This document shows positions 30,001-42,000 of a DNA stretch of 64,000 bases, piece after piece; the stretch's first letter is position 1; every line of letters starts with the position of its first letter. The translations under genes and the position numbers were made by a program. The DNA lies in NCBI GenBank assembly GCA_043742785.1, contig JAYTXU010000002.1, forward strand, positions 1-64,000, read 5' to 3'. Below the pieces are notes generated by a model. The model was not told where the DNA came from. It was given only the letters and a program-made list of their open reading frames with translations, and did no database searches. The DNA is from JACQCF01 sp043742785 (lineage in GTDB: Bacteria; Omnitrophota; Gorgyraeia; Zapsychrales; Fredricksoniimonadaceae).

Positions 30001-33000
30001 TACTTGGACCAAAAACAAAGGACAGCAGAGCATCGATTCTCTGCTCGATGGCAGCACGCAGCACCCATTGCTTTCTCTTCTGTGTTTTTTCCTGTTCCAT
30101 TTGCTCTGCCGTTTTTTCGCTGTAAGCCAAATGTTTAACACCATACTTATTTTGAATATATCCTAAAGCAATAGCGGCTACACGGCTAGCCACTTCACCC
30201 TCAAGAGGTTTACCATCGATAAAGATAATCGATGCAATCTGATCACCAGCTTCGCTTCCCGTAGCTTTTCCGTTTAAGGATTTGGCATGTTCAATAAAAT
30301 CAAGAGCTTCTCTCTCTAAGCTTTCATCACTTAAAATCATCCTCTTAATAAATAAATTCGTCGACAATCCTTCAATTTGCCCTGAACGCGTCTTGTCGCT
30401 GTCGCCCACGGCCTTGGCTATCTGTCCTAAATATTGCGCTGTTGTGCTTAATCCTAAAGCCTTCAGCGCTTCATAAGGACTGCTTGGATTAATTTGTGTC
30501 AGAACTTGAACGGTAATAGAAGCAATTCCTTTACGCGTCTTGGCTATAAAATCATTGAACGCTCTCTGTTGTGGAGAAAACTTAAATAATCTTAAAACAG
30601 GATTGGTGTTGCCCTTGCTGTTACCTGCTTTTTGTAAAGCAACTAAAGCTTCTCTAGCTGACAAAAGACCTTTAAGAGCTTCTAAAATTTCTAGTTTATT
30701 GTTAGCCTTAGCAAGATTGGCAATCACCTGGATATCACTTAAGAAAGATACAGGATCATTAGAAACATCAAGAATAGCCTGTAACAACTCGTCGCTGTTC
30801 TTGGCCAATCCTTGGGTCATCAAAAGAATAGCCAAAGATAATTTATCAGCGCTATTAACGCCAGCTTCAAAGAGTTTATCAGCTGCTTCAAAAGTATTAG
30901 CTACCCCTAAGAATTTAAGGAACTCCTCTTTGCGGGATAATAATTGTTCGTTAAGCGCCTTAGCAATGCCTGCGATCGTTAAGCCCGTTAAGTTAACCTT
31001 ATTGTCACTATCAACAAAGTCGCCAGCAATCGGCATATCGATCGCCACAGCAATCTTGTCAGCCTCTTGACCTCCGGCCTTAAGCACCAATTGATTGGCG
31101 GATTGAATTTCCTGACGGGCATTATGTCCCACGAAGAAGGATGGAAATAATCCTTGAGCAATACGTCCTAAGGAATCAAAGAGGCGTTCATAATAATTAG
31201 TTAATTCCTCCTTAGCGTTTAAATTGATGGTGTTTCTCTGTGGATCAGCGAGAACAGGATGCTGCATCACATCCGCCAAGGTTTCACTTCCTTTGGCATC
31301 AATGCCCTGGTATTGAACACGGCGCAAGCTCTCTTGAGTTTGGACTAAAGCGTTCTTTGTAGCCTTCTCAAGACCATCACTTAACTTACCGCCGACGCCA
31401 AGACCAATAATATCATTAAGGATATTTTGAACAGAATTTAAGGAAGCAATTGCTTCAGTTTGTAGGCGCTCACTTGGAGAGAGCGCAAAGGCTAGGAGTT
31501 TCTCTATAAATAAATTGTATCCGCCGGCCGACATCTTCTTGCGGATGGAAGCCATAATCTCCTTGTCTCCTGGTGAATTCTCATAGAGAGACAACATTTC
31601 TAAAATCTGCATCAGCACATTGTGATACAAGGTATCTGCGATGACGTGATGAACCACTTGATCACGATGAGTTAAGTTATTGAGCTCAACCCAGCTTAAT
31701 AAATCCTGCTCGCTAAAGTTTGAACCACCTGAAGCTGGACGGGTATTGATCCAAGAACGGATATCCTGATTCAAACCATTTGAACCCGCTCGTTCATTAA
31801 CTAGACTAACAATTTGCTCGGCATACTGATTCATCATTAAGCCGTCTTTGAGATTTCCATAGGTCAAGCGCAAGCCGTTGTTTGCTTCACCTAAACGGTT
31901 ACGCCCTAAGGCTTGTTCTAAAACATCCTTATTCCAGAAAATAGCATCGGGAACATGATTGACCACATCGCCTACAAAGTTCTTACCTTGAGAAGCAAAC
32001 GGTAAAGTGGCGATGATCCATTTACTATCCGCCGCCTTTGTGCCCTGTAAGAAATTAAGAATATCCGCTGTTTCACGATTGGTACCGTCTAAGATAATCG
32101 CTCTGCGCTCATATTGAGGATCATTATGTGCAGCTTTAACTTCCGCCAGCGTAATCGTGCGAGGAGCCAAATAGATATTGCCGCCACTTCCCGCTAATCT
32201 TGCCTTAAGCTTGGTTTCAAATTGATCTAGATTCCCGCGCATGATCATCTGCACCAAGGCACCACCAGTTGTTGCTCCACTCAATAATTGATCGATCACA
32301 GAATCGATGACAGCGTCGATATCAGCAAAATTATTACTAAAGGTTACTCTTCCGCTTTGTAGATCATCTTTTAAATTATTCGGATTAAATCTCTTATAGG
32401 TAAACTCGGGGAACATCATCTTTAAAACTTCTTCCGATGCACCCGGCGTTGCTGTAAACCCGTGGATATTGACACCCGTCAAGATACGGGCCAAGGCGTA
32501 TTGATCTAAGGTTTCAGAAGAAATATTTAAGTTGTCCACATCCAATTCTGGTCCCTGTGGATGGGTGTTTTTATAGTCGATCGTAAAGGCTAAGAGATAC
32601 GGTAGATTGTTAAATATCTTATTTTCCGGCTCTCCCTTTTCGTTCACTGGCATAGGTGCAAACTTATTCTGCTTTTGGTCATAGGCAACAGCTAGGCGTT
32701 TGCCTTTTTCTACCAAGTACAATAAGGTGTTATAGAAGGCCACCTGTCCATTAAAGTCGCTCGCGGCAACCTTAAAGGCATCATAGGTTTCCTGTGGGAT
32801 ATCCAAATGCCCTTGCATAGGGGCTTCTGGATTGGGCGATTGGGTGTAGAGTACATAGGCTTCGCCTGCCAGCGGATTCTTCTGCATTTGAATATATTCT
32901 TCTCTGGAAGAAATCACCTTGATCTTGGCAACCCCTGTTCCTGCTAAAGCTTCTTTAATCTGAGGCAAGTACTCTTCGACCTTAGCTTTGACTTCCTTAG

Positions 33001-36000
33001 CGAAGGTGTTGTCCTTGAGCGGCCCCGATTGAGACACAATGAAATTATAGAGAGAAACGAAATTGTGAATTTCATCAACCACCGCTTCCTGCAGGCTGCC
33101 TACGGCATCGCGCATATCCTTCTTATTCTCAGGTGTGGAGGTAATAGTTAAGAACCCGCGCTGGCCAACGGAGGTGACCTTGATTAAATTATTATTCTTC
33201 AAATCATTAATAATCATGCGTTCAATATCGGCTGGCTGAGAGATGCCTAATTGAGTGGCGTATTCATTAGGCAGGCCGGCTAACAAATCTTGTTGTGCCT
33301 TACCTAATTTTTCCATATTCACCAATGGACTCGTCGGCAGCTCACTTTGAGGCTTGCCTGTTAATTCGCTGACCACTAATTTGACCAAATCCTGGAAGGA
33401 TAGATTGATCTCTGCCTGAACTTCATCGACAAAACGATCAACGTCGCCGCTGTCATTGAGCAACCACATGGTGTTTTTCCCTTGAGCTAGGTAGGTAGCG
33501 GCTAAGATTACTTGAGAAAGCGTCTTACCCGACCCCGTGGCGGCGGCGATGTTTTGATTGTCTCTGTAGGCCGTTTCAAACATTTCCCACTGTCTATTGA
33601 AATAATCATCCCCTTTTTTCACCTTAGAAGAAGCCTTCACCTTTTCATAAACAATCGCTTTTAATTGATCCAATTGAATCTGACCAAATAGATTAGCCGT
33701 AGTTGGTGCGGTTGTAATCATCGCCTTGCTTACACCTGACAATTGATTGCCTAATTCAGCCTGGCGATCATTAGCCCACTGTTCCATTTGGTTTAATACA
33801 GACTTGGCTCCTCTTTCTGGCGCATTCGGTAATCCTTGGGCTGTTAGGGCCGTATTAATTTCTCTGTTAAGGCCGTATGACTCAGGGAATCTTCTAGCGT
33901 TATCGATGGCTGTCTTGAATTCTTCTAGAACATAATCTGTTTTCTTGGATTTTATCCTGCTCTTGATTAAGGTATACAAAACTCCTGCAGCAGCTAAAAC
34001 AGCTTCCTGATTTTCCGGCGTTGTCATGGCATAGTCTCTAAGCTTATCGGGACCCTCCTTGAAACCAGCGGTACTTTGATCGCCATTCGCATCTAATAGA
34101 ACCCCCATCTTTTTAGCTCTAATCCTTCTATCCTCAAGACTTTCAACTGGAGGATTAGGGACAGTTCCATCGACATCTTCTGTTACCATCGCATTGTTAG
34201 AGAAATCGCTCTTGGCATCATTAGCAATGTTTCTATCACCCCGAGCTATGGCTGTTGCCTGCATGACTTCTCTGAAGCTTAAATTGAAAGGCATTGCCAC
34301 TGGAAGAGCGGGGACAATTCCTTGATTAACAGGAATTTGTACGGGTTCTTCTGGAGCATTTAATTGTATTGGAACGTTTGTTGTCCCTGATGATACTTCT
34401 TCGCCGGCTGATTGTTCTGCTTTTTGATTGCGGCTTTCAAAGATTTGATCGGCGACTTCTCTACTGCCAAAGGTGTATTCCAAAACTTGCTTGATAGCTT
34501 CCACACGCAACTTGTACTGAGCTTGTTCTTGCTCGGTTGCAGTATCGGCAGGTGGAGGCAATTGAACACTTCTTAATATTTCGATGACTTGAAGCTTAAT
34601 GCTGTCCGCATTATCGGCAATAGCCTTGCTTTGTAAAATACTAATGATGGTTCTGCCTGAATCATTCAGCATTGCTTCATCTGTTTGTCCGCTGTATCCA
34701 TCCTCACCGATCGCTTCAATGATTCTGTCCTTGGTATTTCCTATTAATGGGAAAGAGCGGCCCAATAAAGCGCGTTTGACAATATTCAAAGCTTCTTCGG
34801 GACCTTGTGGACCCTTAACCAATTTACCCTGATAGTAAGTAATCATGGCGCTGTCATTAAATTCTTCATTAAGAACAATGCTGCTGATATTGCTGATGGG
34901 TCTGGAAACAGCTTGTACAGAAGAACCGACGTTGCTTTTATATCCATTAGAAATTCTATTAACTTTGGCAATATTCCTGGCAGCAATCCATACTTCAGGA
35001 CTTCTCATAGCCGCATCACGAAATTCTGGGCCTTTCTTTGCACCCATTGCCAAGCTCATTGAATCGCCAAATTGATTCAATTTTAATAATTGATTAACCT
35101 TAGCTTGATCGGCCCTGCTCATGGCCTTGTCAGGCAAGATTCGAATAATTCGAATATTATCCAAACCAAACCATTGATCTCTCAAATTCTTAGTGAACTT
35201 TTCATTTAATTCAACATTAGCTGCTGGATTAGTTTTGCTATCGATATAAAGATCCGTTAAAACTCCCTCTATAATAGGAAGAAGATTTTTAAATTGTTCA
35301 CGACTTCTAAGCTGAGACATCTGATTGATTAAAGCAGTAACCTCTGATTGGGTGATCATGGCTTTATCTTTAACATCGTTGATTGCTTTCGTAAGCTCTT
35401 CTGCTGTCATAGGCACTGGTTTTGAATCTTCTACGCTATGTCTGATCTGACCGCCAATGCGTTGGCCGTTTGATAACTTCTCGGTAGGGCCTTTAAATGT
35501 TTCATTGGCCTTCACTAGCATTCTCATCGTTACATCCTTACCTGCTTTATTCTTGCCAAAAGGAAGAATATTAAAATACGGCATTGCCTGACCTTTACGC
35601 CATGAAAGATTGATCAGCTTATCAGTACTGTTAGCTACCGCAGGTTGAACAACTGGAAGATTTGTCTTCACAACCGGTGCTGGGGTATTTGGAACAGCTG
35701 GATTAGCTACGGGTGTGTTGGCAACTAGAACTGGAGCCTGTGCTGCTGGTGGATTGGTTACTGTTTTTGTAACAGCAGGAGCGTTAGACTTGGCTTCCTT
35801 AATGGCTTCTTGCCAATTGGTAACTGCAACTGTAACAGGACCATTACTTGCTTCTTTCTCATCCTTAAGAAGGGCTTCGCGCATTTCTTTAATTGTTCTA
35901 TTTAAATCTAACCCTTCTTGTTTCAATAGGTTGATCTTGTTCTCAGGTCTTTCTTGATCAAATTTCTTTGCCATGTCCTCAAGGGTAGAAGAATCTTTTA

Positions 36001-39000
36001 ATCCATATTTTTCAGGATTCATTAAATATTGACGAAATAGTTTTTTAATAGCTGGAAGTTGATCTTTAAGACTAACAATATAGAAATTAGTTCTGTCTTT
36101 TGGAATAAGGTGTCCATATTGTTTATTTAAAGTTGGGTATCCTAGAATATGATTCCAGTTGCGCATTGTTGGGTTATTAATACGCAATGGTAGTTGAGCA
36201 GCTACTACATTTGTTCCATCAAAAATATTAATAAGCCCTTCAGTCTGAATAGCCGTCTTTCCTAAAGCATTCAAATAGACTTGCTGAGCTTTGACGGATT
36301 GCTGCGAAGCTAAGGACAACACTCCTGCTCCAATAGCCATCATCCAATTTTTAGTTCTGCTCCCAAGAGAAATCATCGCCTTGCTAGACTTTGAAAAATC
36401 ATTCCATACCTTCAACACTTCGACCGCGTTCTCTTTGTATTTTTTAGCGTCGCCTGTTTGATTTAATTTCTCAGCAGCATAGGAAAGTTCGAATAATCTT
36501 TCTGCGGTTTTATTAACCTGCTCGCCAAAATCTGATCTGTTTTTGATAGCCTGAGGCTTGACCAGCATTGTGGAAACTAATCCTGCTGCTCTGTTTAAAG
36601 CCTGCTGCCCTTCAGAAATCATCGCGTGATCACTACGATTAATTTGGCTATTGACAGATGAATTATTTGATGTATTATCAATTTTGTTTGATTCTTTGTC
36701 AAAGCCTAGGTCGCCCCGGTAGCTCAATTGGATAGAGCCTCTCCTTAACGAAGAGACCGATGCGGGTTCGAATCCCGCCTGGGGCGCCTTGAAGGGATTT
36801 TGTTGTGGTCTAAGGGAGAGCGATGAAATCCCCCGCTTGACAAAACTATTCTTCCATGATAAATTTCTATTATCTTCGTTAGGGGGAAGCTGAAATACGC
36901 TACCGGTTGTGAGGGCAGGAAGATTTTCTTCTTGCCCTTTTTTAATTTGTTCTTGAATATCTTTGGCCTTGCTCTTAAGATCTGCGCTGCGTGTCTTTAA
37001 TTTTTCAACAAAGACATTCACAGCCCCTTGTAAAGATTGTTCCGCTTTTCTTTCTTCTGCTAAAATCTTATTGGATGCTTCTACGTCTCCATTTTCTTCT
37101 AATTGACCAAAAGCTTTATAGCTTTGACGAATCTGTTCTTCGATAGCCTGCATTTTCTGATAATCAGCTTTATCCTCATCGCTAACAATGACCTTTTGAA
37201 TTTCTTCTAACTGAACACCTGCTGTTAATCCCTGCTCAATAGAAGAAATATTTTTATCCGTGGTATACACCTGATTTTGTAAACTATCCAACTGACCTTT
37301 AGGAGAAGCATCATATTGGGCATTCCATTGATCCACTCTTGCCTGCTGAGCTTTAATTTCTTCGGGCGATGGAGCAACAATTTCTCCAGCAGCCGCTTGA
37401 CTAGCTTGTCTTTTAGCTTGTTCTTCTCTGAAATTATTAGAAATCCCCTTGCCATTGCCTGGATTAAAAAAGATCCATCCAGGAATAGCTAATAAAGCTG
37501 CCGTTGGCACCGCCCACTGACGAACGGTTTGTTTAACACCGCCAAACCATGCATGAAATTCTTCTTTAGCCTCTGGTTTAAAAATTCCTAACCATGACTT
37601 GATTTGAGGGGCAAGCTTTTGAGGAGCAGATTCCTTTTCAACCTTCATTCCCCATATTTCTTGTTTCTGTCTATTGAGTTCTTTGTTTACAGCTTCTATT
37701 TGCTTGACTGACATTCCAATCTTCATCTTTTCAAAATTATCTTTAGCCGCTTGAAGCTGTTGTACACTAAACCAATTTTCTTTGACTGCAGCATTGCCAT
37801 TTTCTTCTACGTGCAATGCTGTTACATAAGCACCAATGATGTTGACTTGACTTAACGGCAAACCTCTGACTGTTTTATCTTCAGAGGCTGGTGACAAAGG
37901 CAAGGCGTTTGTTTTAAAAGGATTTCCGTTTTCTATTGCAGGGGTCGCAGCTGCTTGAGGAACGATCGGATTTGTTACTACTGGAGAAATAGGTGTTTTA
38001 ATTGTTTCTGCTGCCTGCATCTTAACGGCAGGTGGAGATTGGCTTCGTGGCAATGTAAGTTCACCCGTTCCAGGCGCTCTGGCAACTGGGTTTTCAATAA
38101 TAGAAGGACCTGTGAGGTCTAGTTTAGGTTGTTCAACAACTCCAGCTAATTGGTTCAGTGTCGGTTGAACTGGCATTTTTTCTAATTTAGCAACCTGCTC
38201 GGCTGCGGACGAACTTGGTTCGTTAGGGATTGTAGGCTTATTAATGGCAGGAATTGGAATGTCCGCCACACCCGGAGCAGGTTGAAATCCAAAAGCAGTA
38301 TTCAAAGCATTCCCAACTGCATCAACAGTTGTTGTTGGGTTGTTTTCTGTGGTAGCTTCTTGTTGAGTTTGAATATCAGAAGTAGAGATCTCTTCAGATG
38401 AAACTGGAACAAATTTAATATTGTTAGTAGATAAAAGCTGTGTTAATTTTTGTCTTGATTCGACCAAAGATTTTGCAAGCTTCTCAGAATTAGCACGAAA
38501 CACTATTTGTTTGTGATGATCAATCAATTCTTGCTTTGTGGGAACGCTAGGTAAATACTTACTTAAAAGTTTTTGTATGTCTACTGCAACATCTTCTACG
38601 GGCCTTCCTTGATTAGAAAGGATTTCTTTTGCTTTCATAGCAAGATCAGCCATTAAAACAGGTTTTTCTTTTTGGAGATTTATTGCTGATTGTGGTGTTA
38701 TTCTAAGAGTACTGCTTATACGATTTATATGTTGTTGGTCTGCGTTCTCTTTCATATCAACAACTGATTTTGCCTCTGACCGAACTTCATCTGTAAAAGT
38801 AAACACAGGTCTTTTATCCGGTAATGGCATGGTAACAATGCCCATCCTTTTACGATCTAAATCTTTAATCGCTTCCGAAGCTTCTTTAACAACCTTCTTA
38901 AAATCATTTCCTGAATAAAGAAATCCATACTTTATTTTATTATTAGCAATACGATTTACTTCCTTAAGGTCTCCGAAATATCGAGCCATCTCAGTGGCCA

Positions 39001-42000
39001 TCAAAAATTCATCCTTAGTATCATAGGTATTTCCCATAGTTTTCATGAATTTAATAAAGATTTCTCTAGCTTGTGCATATTTTGAATCTCTCCAAACATT
39101 CAAAATCGGATGAGGATCCAAGAAATCAAAAGCATGCCCTAATTCATGTCTTGCAATTCCTGCTGCATGTTCCCATGTCTTAACTCTATCTCCTTGAACA
39201 TCCCGAGCTGTTGTGACAATAGCTGCTTCTTTTTCAAATGTAAAACGATCTTCATTTTGAGAAACTCCTTTCTCTTTATACTGAGGAAGATCATTTCTAT
39301 CAATCAATCCTGAGCTTTTTAATCGTTCTCTTAATGCTTCTTCAACAATATTAAGAACAATTCCTTGCCTATGAGCTGCATTATAAAAACGCACTAAATC
39401 ACTTAATTTATAATCATGTCCTACCAATGTTTTTCTTGTTTTAGCTAATTCTTTATCTGTTAGAACCTTTCCTTTATTATCACTCCCGCTTTCAACAAAC
39501 ACCTGAACTCTAGTTCCCCAAATATCTTGACTTTCCATGCTATCCCAATAAATATGAAAAATATTTTCGTTAGGCATTTTAGAAATTTTATAGGTGGCAC
39601 CTGGGGAAAGCTTGGTTCTTAGCATGTCTTGGAGACCAGTGAATGTTCCCACCTTATCTTCAGCTGCAAGCTTTAACCCTTCCACCGCACGATTCATAAA
39701 AAATGCTTCTTTAGCTGTTCTAAAGTCATTTCTAACCTGACGAATTTTATTCGCAGCTTGTTTAACAGCTGCACTAGCCGCAACTTCGGATTTCTCAGCC
39801 AAACGACGAACAATGTCATTTTCTGCTCTCTTGCTAAAATCTTCTTTCGTATCCAAAATAAGCACTTTCTCAAGATTTTTAACAAGTTCACTCTCACTAT
39901 TATTAATCATTTCTGCTAAATTTGGTGCTAAAGCAACTAGCTGCTTAGCATTATTTAACGCACTTTTAAGATTCCTATCAAACAAGCTTTTTAATTCCTT
40001 TTGTGCATTAGAATAGCGTTCATTAATCTTACTTTTTTGTGCTTCACTTGCCTTTGATAATTCTTGATCCCATGTTGTTTTTAAAATATTTTCTACTTCT
40101 TCTTGTGTCATTAATGGTATTTGTTGATGAATACTTCCTATTGGTAAATACATTTGCTTTCTAACGCTCCACCCATTATCTCCTGTGACATAAAGATTGA
40201 TGTAGGCTGGCCCTTTATCATTTTTAACAAGCTCCACTTTACCATTTTTACGCGCCTGCGCGTACATGAGTAGATTCTGCTTTGCAATGTTCCCCCCGCG
40301 TACCAATGAAGCAATTGACTGAGTAAAATTATTTGATGCCTCTGCAAAGTTCTTCTTTTTAAAAGCATCCATCATAGATTTCAAACGATACACGCCTTCT
40401 ATAAAATGAGTTTTGATTTCTTCTTCCGCATAATTAGAAACTTTTTGATCTTCACTGCTTTTTGCACCATAAATACCAACATCCTTGCTATTGACTAGTG
40501 GTTTAGTTACATCCACGTACGTACGTGTTTGCCCTAATGGATCAAAACGTCCTGTGGAGCTTCCTTGTTGGCCTACCGCATGTTTTAACTCGTGAGGTAA
40601 AGACGACGTTTCCTCGTTACGATCATTCGTTAATGCTCCCCATAACGATTTAAACCCAATATCATACCCCTCTGCCATTTGACCGGGATTACCCATACGC
40701 TCCATCATTGGATAGAAGGTCATTTCCCCTTTTCTATAGTCATTTGTAAATCCAATCACATTCATAAATGATTTAATTTCAGGAGTATTAGTAATTAAAA
40801 CCTGCCCTAAATTACCAAACTTCTCTGATGTAGTTCTTACTGCATTAAACATTAAATCTTTATTGCCAGATGTTCTTTGTTCCACTTCTGCTAAAAATGC
40901 ATTTGCTTTTTCATAGGCCTGAGGATTAGTTTCTTTTAAGCTCTTATCAATCTTCACGTTAATTCCTCCCTGAATCAGTCCTGATCCAAAGGTGGACACC
41001 CGAACCCCTATTAATCCTGCAGCCTGCTTGGATATTTCTGCAAAGAATTTCTCCCTTTGTTCGCGAAAACTATTAGAAACTGCTATCCTTAATCCCTCTC
41101 CAAAACCTTCCCTTGGATTATTCACACGACTAGTTTTTATAGCCTTTCCTAAAATCTGCTGAGCCATCTGATTTACATCTTCAATCAATAAGCTTGCTTC
41201 CTTTTCAAGGCTCTTGGTCTTATCCGTGGAGTCACTAAAGGTTTCAAAAAACTTAGCTTTTAATCTATTGAACTTTTCTGGAACTTTAAATTCACCAGAA
41301 TCCTTTAATTTTTTAAAGCTATCTTGAACTGCCCATGTTTCGTAACCGTGAAGTTTGACATAACCTTGTTTTGTCCAAAAACTAAAGAGTTCTTCTGCTG
41401 CTTCTTTACCAAAATCTTTCTCAATTAAAGCTGAGATGCTTCCTTTACGCAAAAGCCCTTCTTTGACCAAGAATGCATTCTTTTGAAAGGCGCTGGCCCA
41501 TACAGGTAAAACAAAACTGGCCTTGCTGGAATTGGGCCATCTAAAGAAAGTAGCTACAGGGGTGATCGTATTGCCCTTCATATAAACATTCCCTGAGATA
41601 GGATCTAGTTGATGAATAGAAGGATTATATAAAGAGGAATTAATCTCCGCCCTATTTAAAGGAACGATGCCTGATTGATAATCATAGTATGCGTACGGCT
41701 GCTGTTCTCCCTTTGTCTTGTCTTGACTGTACAACAATCCTGTTTCATAAACAAAAGTTTCCCCTGGAGAAAGGATCGCTCTTCCAATTTCAACCGTATT
41801 ATTGGTTGCTGTAATACTAACCGGCTTTGTGCTTTTTACGGAATCTCCATCATATTTAACTTCATAAGTCTGATACCCATTGTTTGCTGGTAATGGGATA
41901 TTCACGCTATTGATAGCTGCTGCTCCCGGTGCTTGACGAACAACATAATCAGTAATCAATTGTTTATTGACCATATCTCCGTATTGTTGGGTAAGTCTAC

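Noticed and set aside
30540..31070. Plus-strand open frame of 176 codons
   Set aside because: Shadow of helical giant-protein sequence; Leu/Ser/Ala-rich without motifs, promoter or terminator, unlike the nested cassettes.
36713..36786. Leucine tRNA with anticodon UAA
   Set aside because: That register removes position 26 and the gene has no long variable arm as leucine tRNAs do.
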